Shown: positions 1 through 5,109 of the stretch, one piece after another
Numbering within the stretch: position 1 is the first letter of the stretch
Layout of the letters: each line of letters starts with the position of its first letter
NCBI GenBank assembly: GCA_026981635.1
Contig: JALSIF010000025.1
Span: 1 to 6,161, forward strand
Length of the DNA: 6,161 nt
Direction: 5' to 3'
From: JALSIF01 sp026981635 [NCBI: bacterium]
GTDB taxonomy: Bacteria; 4484-113; JALSIF01
Notes under the pieces: generated by a model
Told to the model about the DNA's origin: nothing
Databases searched by the model: none
The model's input: the letters and a program-made list of their open reading frames with translations, nothing else
Program-made: the position numbers and the translations under genes

Positions 1-522
1 CTGGTAAGGCTACCCGCAGAGCTTGAAGGGCTTGAGGCGCTGGTCATTCCTGGCGGGGAATCAACCACCATGAGCGTTCTCATGGGGCGGTGGGAGCTCT
101 ACTCACCCCTGCGCCAAGCTATCGCCCGCGGGCTGGCAATACTGGGCACCTGCGCCGGAGCCATCCTGCTTGCTAACCGCATTGAGGATGACCGGAGCAA
201 TGTGGTGGTTGAACCCATTGGGGGAATGGAGTTCGTGGCGGTGCGCAACGCCTGGGGCAGGCAGGTGGACTCCTTTGAAGCTCCTGTCATCCTGAAGCTT
301 CCCTCCCGGTCGGATGAGCTTTCCATCAGAGGGGTTTTCATCCGGGCCCCCCGTTTCAGGGAAATTGGTGAAGGGGTGGAGGTGATCGGCAGGCTGGCAG
401 ACGGCGAACCGGTAGTTTTGAGGCAGGGGAGGCTCATCGCCGCCTCCTTCCACCCGGAGCTAACTGCCACTCCCCACCTCCACCAGCTGCTGATCAACCT
501 GGCCCGGGGAGAGCTGGACTAG
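1..522 (+). CDS. pdxT: Pyridoxal 5'-phosphate synthase glutaminase subunit PdxT (5' end missing)
   Basis: PdxT hydrolyses glutamine and passes the ammonia to PdxS, which builds pyridoxal phosphate from ribose 5-phosphate and glyceraldehyde 3-phosphate in the cytoplasm. The frame is open from base 1 and ends at TAG, giving 173 visible residues. Family members have about 190-200, so roughly 30 N-terminal residues, including the usual ALQG segment, lie outside the window. Visible hallmarks are the PGGEST oxyanion-loop motif (codons near 49-69), the nucleophile Cys in GTCAG (codon 151-153), the VRNAWGRQVDSFE segment, the FIRAP segment, and the His/Glu of the triad in SFHPE (His codon 451-453, Glu 457-459). 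The ATG at 70 is internal, within the GGESTTM motif, and is not the start. pdxS is often the upstream neighbour and may lie just outside. No truncation other than the window edge is seen. Assignment is very secure. Confidence 0.96.
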   Translation: MVRLPAELEGLEALVIPGGESTTMSVLMGRWELYSPLRQAIARGLAILGTCAGAILLANRIEDDRSNVVVEPIGGMEFVAVRNAWGRQVDSFEAPVILKLPSRSDELSIRGVFIRAPRFREIGEGVEVIGRLADGEPVVLRQGRLIAASFHPELTATPHLHQLLINLARGELD

Positions 523-576
523 CTAGCCGGTGAACCGGTAGTGGAAAACAAGGGTCAATCTGGAAGATAGGGTGCG

Positions 577-595
577 TATAATCCAGCCAAGGAGG
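577..595 (+). promoter_or_regulatory. -10 box and SD site of the CsgG-like gene
   Basis: A perfect TATAAT lies at 577-582. A strong SD, GGAGG, lies at 591-595, six bases before the ATG at 602. Transcription would start near 589, leaving a leader of only about 13 bases that just contains the SD. No recognisable -35 hexamer lies at the proper distance; a TG pair at 573-574 is one base off an extended -10. The pair argues against the upstream in-frame GTG at 572, which would precede the -10 box. Confidence 0.6.
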
Positions 596-601
596 CTAGG
601 C

Positions 602-1399
602 ATGGAAAGAGTATCTCTCAGGTGGTGGCTTTTTCTTTTGCTCACTCTAGCTGGACTTGGCACCGCCCTCGCCCTGGCCGCACCCCAGCAGGAGGATCAG
701 CAGGGGAACTCAGGCCCCCAGGCAAGCCAGGTAAACGGTGGCGCAGACCAGGAAGCAGAAGCAGCCGACCAACTTGCTGAGGAGATCAAGCGAACCGGGT
801 TCAAGCGGGTTGGGGTGGCCCTGTTTGAGAATGTGAGCCGGGTAAAGGACGGCGACAAGCGCCTCTCCCGGCGGATCTACAACTACCTCAGGGCCAAGGT
901 ACCCTCGGTGGAGTTTGTCAAGGTTGCCCGCGACCTTGATCCCGATGAGCCCATCCTTCTCTCTGAGGCCCGCTACCTGGGCGAGAAATACGGGGTGGAA
1001 GCAATTATCTACGGCACCCTGATCCAGATACAGATCCCCACCGGCACCTTTCCCAGTCGGGCCAACCGCCGCCCCATGGCCCGTGCTGAGGCGGTCATCC
1101 GGGTGGTGGAAACCAAGCAGGGTCTCCCTCTGGTCACCTACCTAATCTATGACGAGGGCATGCGCTTCTATGACTGGCGGATCGCCACCAAAAAGGCGCT
1201 GGAGGATGCGGTCATCTCCTACATCGCCGACACCACCTATAAGGTGCTCAAGGACGAGGGCATCTTCTTCGGCATCAAACCCGATCTCAATGCTCGCGAC
1301 AAGCGGCGTAAGGAGCAAGCAGAGCTTAGGGAGCGCCTGCGCAAACTGCGCGAGAACAAGAAGCGCCGTCCCTACCGAGAGGGTGAGGAGCCCTTCTAG
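602..1399 (+). CDS. Secreted CsgG/LpoB-like protein of unknown role
   Basis: The product has 265 residues from the ATG at 602, chosen for the GGAGG six bases upstream. The frame could start at GTG 572, but that codon lies before the probable -10 box. Residues 1 to about 26 form a signal peptide: positive N-terminus, a WWLFLLLTLAGLG core and an ALALAA cleavage region. There is no lipobox Cys, so a soluble secreted protein is expected. A Gln/Glu/Ala-rich linker (about 28-60) precedes an alpha/beta domain (about 65-220). Its order resembles the CsgG/LpoB fold: a GVALFENVS strand, an RLSRRIYNYLR helix, an FVKVARDL strand, then YLGEKYGVEAIIYGTL, like the family's conserved 'G-ad-ii-Gt' segment. 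The last 35 residues are a highly charged Lys/Arg/Glu helix. Relatives act in outer-membrane secretion or as activators of penicillin-binding proteins; the exact role here is unknown. It follows pdxT by 79 bases but appears to have its own promoter. It converges with ruvA. Fold assignment is an inference from pattern. Confidence 0.82.
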   Translation: MERVSLRWWLFLLLTLAGLGTALALAAPQQEDQQGNSGPQASQVNGGADQEAEAADQLAEEIKRTGFKRVGVALFENVSRVKDGDKRLSRRIYNYLRAKVPSVEFVKVARDLDPDEPILLSEARYLGEKYGVEAIIYGTLIQIQIPTGTFPSRANRRPMARAEAVIRVVETKQGLPLVTYLIYDEGMRFYDWRIATKKALEDAVISYIADTTYKVLKDEGIFFGIKPDLNARDKRRKEQAELRERLRKLRENKKRRPYREGEEPF

Positions 1400-1405
1400 A
1401 ACCCT

Positions 1406-2017
1406 CTAGCCCTGCCGACGAAGGATTCTTAGCGCCTCCTTGAGGATCTGGCCGGCATCCTTTCCATCGGGGTCTACCTTGGAGAGGGCCTCACTTGCCT
1501 CCCGCCGGCTGAAGTCAAGGCTGAGCAGGGCGAGAAATGCCTCCTGGCGAGGATCGGGCTCCCCCTCTGTCGCCTTGCCTGGGGCATAGAGGGGAACTTC
1601 AGCGCCAAACTCCTCTCCCAGCTTCTCCCTGAGGTGGAAGATGATGCGCTCGGCAGTCTTTCTCCCCACCCCGGGACACTGGGTAAGCTCCCGGGCATCC
1701 CCTGCCAGCACGGCGGAGATAAGCCGCTCCTCACCCAGGCTCAAGAGACTTAGGGCTACCCTCGGGCCCACTCCACTTACCGCAGTGAGCCGCTCAAAGA
1801 GCTGGCGGGCGCTGGGGGTGGCAAAGCCGTAGATGGCAAAGGAGACCTGGTTGCCTGCCTGCTGTCCGCTTACCACCGTGTAGAGGGTGGTCTCGGTGCC
1901 CACTAGAGGGGCAGTCCCCGGAGGGACCCTGACCAGATAGCCCACCCCCGCCACATCCAGCCAGAGGGAGCCGTCTGGCTCTACCCGCTCCACTCTGCCC
2001 CGAAGGTAGGCAAACAC
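1406..2017 (-). CDS. ruvA: Holliday junction branch migration protein RuvA
   Basis: RuvA binds four-way DNA junctions as a tetramer and loads the RuvB helicase to drive branch migration in recombination and repair. The 203-residue length is normal. Domain I (about 1-64) is the OB fold, opening with FAYLRGRVE and containing the GVGY turn. Domain II (about 65-135) carries two helix-hairpin-helix motifs, VSGVGPRVALSLLS (80-93) and CPGVGRKTAERI (114-125). Domain III (about 155-203) is the small RuvB-contacting helical domain after a flexible linker. The start is a GTG at 2015-2017; no SD precedes it, and a TATAAT six bases upstream suggests a leaderless message. At the positions of the E. coli acidic pin Glu55-Asp56 this protein appears to have Gln57-Val58. 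The stop is TAG. No ruvB or ruvC lies in the window. Identity is secure. Confidence 0.97.
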   Translation of the reverse strand: MFAYLRGRVERVEPDGSLWLDVAGVGYLVRVPPGTAPLVGTETTLYTVVSGQQAGNQVSFAIYGFATPSARQLFERLTAVSGVGPRVALSLLSLGEERLISAVLAGDARELTQCPGVGRKTAERIIFHLREKLGEEFGAEVPLYAPGKATEGEPDPRQEAFLALLSLDFSRREASEALSKVDPDGKDAGQILKEALRILRRQG

Positions 2018-2023
2018 GAGGCG

Positions 2024-2029
2024 ATTATA
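2024..2029 (-). promoter_or_regulatory. -10 box of ruvA, probable leaderless start
   Basis: On the minus strand this reads TATAAT, followed by CGCCTC and then the GTG start codon at 2017. With the usual 6-7 base spacing, transcription would begin on or next to the G of the start codon. No SD-like sequence exists in the six-base gap. A -35 hexamer is not evident. Confidence 0.6.
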
Positions 2030-2040
2030 GGCTCAGCCTA
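2028..2040. promoter_or_regulatory. 13-base palindrome overlapping the ruvA -10 box (possible operator)
   Basis: TAGGCT-C-AGCCTA is a perfect inverted repeat with 6-base arms and one central base. It lies between the divergent ruvA and hydrolase genes and overlaps the last two bases of the ruvA -10 box. It does not match the E. coli-type LexA box (CTGT-N8-ACAG) or the Bacillus-type box (GAAC-N4-GTTC). An operator role is inferred from position only; such a short palindrome can arise by chance. Confidence 0.35.
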
Positions 2041-2081
2041 GAACCGGAAAGAAGCTTGCGCCCTGATATCATCGCCTGGCT

Positions 2082-2708
2082 ATGAAGCTGGTCCAGACCG
2101 ACCCCAACAACTCAATCCTGGTGGTGATTGACTTTCAGGAAGCCTTCCGCAAGCTGCTCTACCAGGGAGATCTCTGCGAGGCGGCCATTATCCGCTCTAT
2201 CAAGCTTGCCGAGCTGTTTGGTGTGCCGGTGGTGATGACCGAGCAGTACCCCAAGGGGCTGGGCAAGACCACCCAGCCGGTGGCAGAGGCCTTCCTCTCC
2301 TGCGCCACCCGCCGGGGCGAAGTGGTGGAGAAGCTCAGTTTCTCCTGCGCCGGCGACGAGAGCTTCCAGGCCCTGCTGGAGAGCACCGTATCCGAGCTCC
2401 GCGCAAGGTCCAAAGGGAGGCTCCTGGGACCGACCGAGATCGTGGTAGTGGGGATAGAGACCCACGTATGCGTGCTTACCACCTGTCTTGACCTCCTTGC
2501 CGCCGGCTACCGGGTCCAGGTGCTGGAGGAGGCGGTTACCAGCCGCTACCGCTATCTGCGGGAAAACGGGCTAGCCCAGCTAAGGCAGGCGGGGGTGCGC
2601 ATCTCCAACACCGAGACCATCGCCTTTGAGTGGGCCAGGAGCAAGGAGCACGAGAAGTTTAGGCAGATGAGCAACCTGCTCAAGCAGCCCCTGCCCGTAA
2701 AAGACTAG
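2082..2708 (+). CDS. Isochorismatase-like cysteine hydrolase (YcaC/ISOC1-2 type)
   Basis: This 208-residue cytoplasmic protein belongs to the isochorismatase-like hydrolase superfamily. The Asp-Lys-Cys triad is visible: Asp17 in LVVIDFQ, Lys84 in VVEKLSFSC, and the nucleophile Cys130 in VGIETHVCV. The TEQYPKGLGKT segment (53-63) and the C-terminal pattern TETIAFEW...HEKFRQMSNLLK (177-201) match the YcaC/ISOC1-2 subgroup better than true isochorismatases or nicotinamidases, so the substrate is unknown. An insertion of about ten residues (about 106-116, ARSKGRLLG) precedes the VVVGIETH strand. The ATG at 2082 gives the normal family N-terminus. It lacks an SD, and a weak TATCAT at 2067-2072 is the only -10 candidate, so the message may have almost no leader. 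The gene is divergent from ruvA and its stop TAG overlaps the dsbD stop. Superfamily is secure; physiological role is not. Confidence 0.92.
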   Translation: MKLVQTDPNNSILVVIDFQEAFRKLLYQGDLCEAAIIRSIKLAELFGVPVVMTEQYPKGLGKTTQPVAEAFLSCATRRGEVVEKLSFSCAGDESFQALLESTVSELRARSKGRLLGPTEIVVVGIETHVCVLTTCLDLLAAGYRVQVLEEAVTSRYRYLRENGLAQLRQAGVRISNTETIAFEWARSKEHEKFRQMSNLLKQPLPVKD

Positions 2709-4699
2709 CGACGGCTAGCGTACTTACGTAATGGCGGAATGACCCAGCGTTCAAGGTGATCAAGAAACTCTTCTTCGTTAAGGAAACCAACTACTCTTGA
2801 GTTTGGCAGCTCGTTGCCACTTGGATCGAGGAACAGTACCGCCGGAATGCCCAATACCTCATATTCCTCCATAAGCTCTCTCACATCACTGCTTCCGCCA
2901 GTGGTGATGTCGGCTTTGAAGGCCCTTATCCCCTCCCTCCTGAGCGCTTCGGCCACCCGAGGTTTGCTAAAGGTGGCAAGTTCAAGCTCTAGGCAGGAGA
3001 TACACCAGTCGGCCCTTACATCAATCATCACCGCAAAGCCCTGGGCAAAGGCCTCCTCTACAGACTGCTTGGTGTAGGTGGAAAACTCAACCCCACCTTC
3101 CACCGTCTTAGCCACTGTCCGTGAGACGGGGGGGATGGCCACTGCAACCAGAACGAGAAAAGTGGCCACCACCATCTTTACCTTGGCAAAGACGGGGCCC
3201 GCCTTGACCCGGGAAAAGAGACCCAGGTGTAATGCAGCAAGCAAGAAAAGGCCGGTCAAAATCCAAGGAAAGTTAGCCCTGATCATCGTGGGTAGGGGAT
3301 AGAGGAAGAGCAGGGCAAGCAGGATGAGCATGTAGCCAAAAAGCTGCTTCACCCAGACCATCCACTCTCCCGCCCGAGGAAGCTGGTTGAGCCGCTGGGA
3401 GAAGATGGCCAGGAAGAAGTAGGGGGTGGCGATCCCTAGACCGAGGGAGGCGAAGCTTACAAACCCTAAGGTGGGGTTTTGGGTAGCCGCCACCCAGGCG
3501 ATCAGCCCCGCCACCACCGGTCCCACACAGGGGGAACAGACCAGGCCGAAGGAGGCCCCCATGCCAAAGGTCCCCAGCGGGGAACGGGACCAGCGACCAA
3601 ACAGGCGCATGATGCTCGGTGGCATGGTGAACTCATATAAGCCAAACATGGACAGGGCAAGAAAGACCAGCAGCAGGGCAAGGGCAATCAGAACAGCAGG
3701 CTTGGCAAGCCAGGAGCCAAAAACCTGCCCAGTGATTGCTGCAAGGGTCCCCAGGCCCGCAAAGACCAACACCAAGCCCAGCACATATGTGCTGGCCAGC
3801 AGGATTGAGCGGGAACGAGGAAGGTCGCCTTGCGCACCAAAAATGGATACGGTCAGGGGAATCATCGGATAGACGCAGGGAGTTAGGTTCAGGGCTAGCC
3901 CAAGGAAGAAGACCATGACCAGCACCACCGGCAAGGAGAAGCGACTGAAGTTGAACAATCCGGCGCCAGCTTCAGGTGACAAGTCCGTCTGGAAGCTATT
4001 TGTTCCGGTGGAGTCCTGCCCTCCTTCTGAACCTCCCCCAGATGAGGTGGGACCTGAGATTGTGCCTGCTGACTGTTCACTTTCTTCTCTGTTTTGTTCA
4101 GCAGGGGGGTAAACCTGGGTTTTCTCATACTCTGAGGCCAAAGCCCAAAGAGAGGGCGGCGCATAGGGATAGTCCCCGCTGGTTTCAATGACTATGTCAA
4201 GAGTGGTGGGGGAAAGGCAGATCTTGTCTGTACAGGGCTGATAGCTGAGGACTAGGGGAAGCAGATTTGCCTTTCCCTCCACCCAGATTGAGACAGCTAG
4301 CTCACCGCTGTAGGCATAGACAGGCTGGGGGAAGAATTCAAACTGATACTGTTTGCCCCTGGGGAAGCCTACTTCCAACCTCCGCAACCCCGGAGGAGGC
4401 ATCCCGGGGTCCTTGAGCAGCAGATCGGTAGGCTGAAATGGCACATCGCGATTGTGATGATCGTAGAGATGCCATCCCTCTTCAATAGTGAAGTAAAGGA
4501 GGTAGCCCCGCCTGTCCGGGCCTAATTCAACGTTCCTCGGGGCCTGGTAGAGAACTAGCTCAATCTTGTTGAAGTTGCCCTTGAGAGGAAACTTGGTGGC
4601 TTCCTCCGCAAAGCCAGGGACAGACAAAAGGAGCGTTCCCGCCACCGCGGCCAAGAAGCTAAGCAAGCCCATCGCTCGTCTGCCCATCGTCCTGCTCAT
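2705..4699 (-). CDS. dsbD: Thiol:disulfide interchange protein DsbD
   Basis: DsbD takes electrons from cytoplasmic thioredoxin across the inner membrane to extracytoplasmic thiol partners such as DsbC or cytochrome c maturation proteins. From the ATG at 4697-4699 it has 664 residues. Signal peptide 1 to about 31 (MGRRAMGLLSFLAAVAG...GFA); alpha domain about 35-175 with Cys156/Cys161 in QPCTDKIC; Gly/Ser/Gln-rich linker about 200-245; beta domain about 252-525 with about eight membrane segments, Cys275 in LTPCVYP and Cys391 in SPCVGP; thioredoxin-like gamma domain about 540-655 with ADWCISC (Cys566/Cys569) and the cis-Pro in LGIPAVLF. All six cysteines expected by analogy with E. coli are present. 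Cys388, three residues before Cys391, is extra. The start is uncertain: TTG at 4714 has GAGGG seven bases upstream, and ATG at 4765 would give an overlong signal-peptide N-region. It stands alone, converging with the hydrolase. Identity is very secure. Confidence 0.95.
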   Translation of the reverse strand: MSRTMGRRAMGLLSFLAAVAGTLLLSVPGFAEEATKFPLKGNFNKIELVLYQAPRNVELGPDRRGYLLYFTIEEGWHLYDHHNRDVPFQPTDLLLKDPGMPPPGLRRLEVGFPRGKQYQFEFFPQPVYAYSGELAVSIWVEGKANLLPLVLSYQPCTDKICLSPTTLDIVIETSGDYPYAPPSLWALASEYEKTQVYPPAEQNREESEQSAGTISGPTSSGGGSEGGQDSTGTNSFQTDLSPEAGAGLFNFSRFSLPVVLVMVFFLGLALNLTPCVYPMIPLTVSIFGAQGDLPRSRSILLASTYVLGLVLVFAGLGTLAAITGQVFGSWLAKPAVLIALALLLVFLALSMFGLYEFTMPPSIMRLFGRWSRSPLGTFGMGASFGLVCSPCVGPVVAGLIAWVAATQNPTLGFVSFASLGLGIATPYFFLAIFSQRLNQLPRAGEWMVWVKQLFGYMLILLALLFLYPLPTMIRANFPWILTGLFLLAALHLGLFSRVKAGPVFAKVKMVVATFLVLVAVAIPPVSRTVAKTVEGGVEFSTYTKQSVEEAFAQGFAVMIDVRADWCISCLELELATFSKPRVAEALRREGIRAFKADITTGGSSDVRELMEEYEVLGIPAVLFLDPSGNELPNSRVVGFLNEEEFLDHLERWVIPPLRKYASRR

Positions 4700-4714
4700 C
4701 TCATACCAGTTCAA

Positions 4715-4726
4715 TTTTATACCCTC
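4715..4726 (-). promoter_or_regulatory. -10-like box or SD upstream of dsbD
   Basis: On the minus strand this reads GAGGGTATAAAA. TATAAA (4721-4716) could be a -10 box, putting the transcript start near 4709 and the ATG at 4699 about ten bases in, without an SD. Alternatively GAGGG (4726-4722) is an SD seven bases before TTG 4714. The two readings exclude each other, and no good -35 box is present to decide. Confidence 0.35.
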
Positions 4727-4883
4727 AGGAGGTATCTGGGAAGAGCGTGGTGGTTCAGACCTCATCTCACTTCAAACCAGCCGCAAAGGGGTCAGCCTCG
4801 GGGGCTGGCGATTGAGTCTGAGTGCATGAAAAGCCACTAGTCTCACTCTCAGCCTGGGGAAGAATTCCATGAGACAAAAAAAG
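4727..4883. other. Spacer between dsbD and the tRNA
   Basis: No credible gene is seen. On the minus strand it opens with CTTTTTTTG straight after the tRNA. A 5-base stem (CAGCC/GGCTG, 4793-4807, 5-base loop) has no T-run after it on either strand. The segment includes the N-terminal extension that dsbD would have if it started at ATG 4765. Confidence 0.4.
4876..4882 (-). terminator. T-run after tRNA-Gly, possible terminator
   Basis: Seven consecutive T on the minus strand start two bases after the tRNA discriminator. No separate hairpin precedes the run; only the tRNA's own T arm and acceptor stem do. It may stop transcription or simply mark the trailer, so confidence is low. Confidence 0.35.
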
Positions 4884-4956
4884 AGCGGAAGACGGGACTC
4901 GAACCCGCGACCTCCACCTTGGCAAGGTGGCGTTCTACCAACTGAACTACTTCCGC
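4884..4956 (-). tRNA. tRNA-Gly, anticodon GCC
   Basis: The 73-base cloverleaf reads on the minus strand. Acceptor stem GCGGAAG/CTTCCGC pairs in all seven positions; D stem GTTC/GAAC with AGTTGGTA loop; anticodon stem CCACC/GGTGG with loop TTGCCAA, anticodon GCC at 4921-4923; five-base variable loop; T stem GCGGG/CCCGT with one G-T pair and loop TTCGAGT. The discriminator is T, as in other bacterial tRNA-Gly. CCA is not encoded (CTT follows), so it must be added by tRNA nucleotidyltransferase. It reads glycine codons GGC and GGT. It has its own promoter upstream and lies between the membrane-protein gene and dsbD on the same strand. Identity is certain by structure. Confidence 0.98.
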
Positions 4957-5002
4957 TCGCTTCGGTTCCCTCTCCTCAGGGAGGGGCGATCTGGCACCTG
5001 AA

Positions 5003-5030
5003 ATTATATCCTCGCCCCACTCCCTGTCAA
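5003..5030 (-). promoter_or_regulatory. Consensus sigma-70-type promoter of tRNA-Gly
   Basis: On the minus strand TTGACA (5030-5025) is followed after 16 bases by TATAAT (5008-5003). Both hexamers match the housekeeping consensus exactly. The predicted start is near 4996, giving about 40 bases of 5' leader for RNase P to remove. The leader can form a weak CCCTC/GAGGG stem. Confidence 0.88.
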
Positions 5031-5086
5031 GAATCCACCTACCCCGCTCCGAGCCCAATTGGTGTAACCGGAGGACCAGCTCTTAC

Positions 5087-5107
5087 TTGCCCGGAAGGCA
5101 GGGGCAA
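5087..5107 (-). terminator. Weak hairpin after the membrane-protein gene
   Basis: TTGCCC and GGGCAA form a 6-base stem with a 9-base loop just beyond the TGA stop on the minus strand. No T-run follows, so it would not be a classical intrinsic terminator; it might still separate this gene from the tRNA unit. Confidence 0.2.
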
Positions 5108-5109
5108 CC

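Noticed and set aside
527-538. CCGGT-GA-ACCGG after pdxT as a terminator
   Set aside because: A two-base loop is too tight and no T-run follows; it can equally be read as a direct repeat of CCGGT.
572-601. GTG at 572 as the start of the CsgG-like gene
   Set aside because: It precedes the probable -10 box and has no SD, while ATG 602 has GGAGG six bases upstream and gives a clean signal peptide.
3426-3872. 148-codon open frame on + opposite dsbD
   Set aside because: It lies wholly antisense to the dsbD membrane domain, has no family features, and such frames are common opposite GC-rich hydrophobic genes.
4700-4765. ATG at 4765 as the dsbD start
   Set aside because: It adds 22 mostly polar residues before the signal peptide and lacks a good SD; kept only as an alternative.
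4849-5058. Open frame on - with VVQLVERHLAKVEVAGSSPVF
   Set aside because: It is a sense-strand translation through the tRNA, another familiar artefact.
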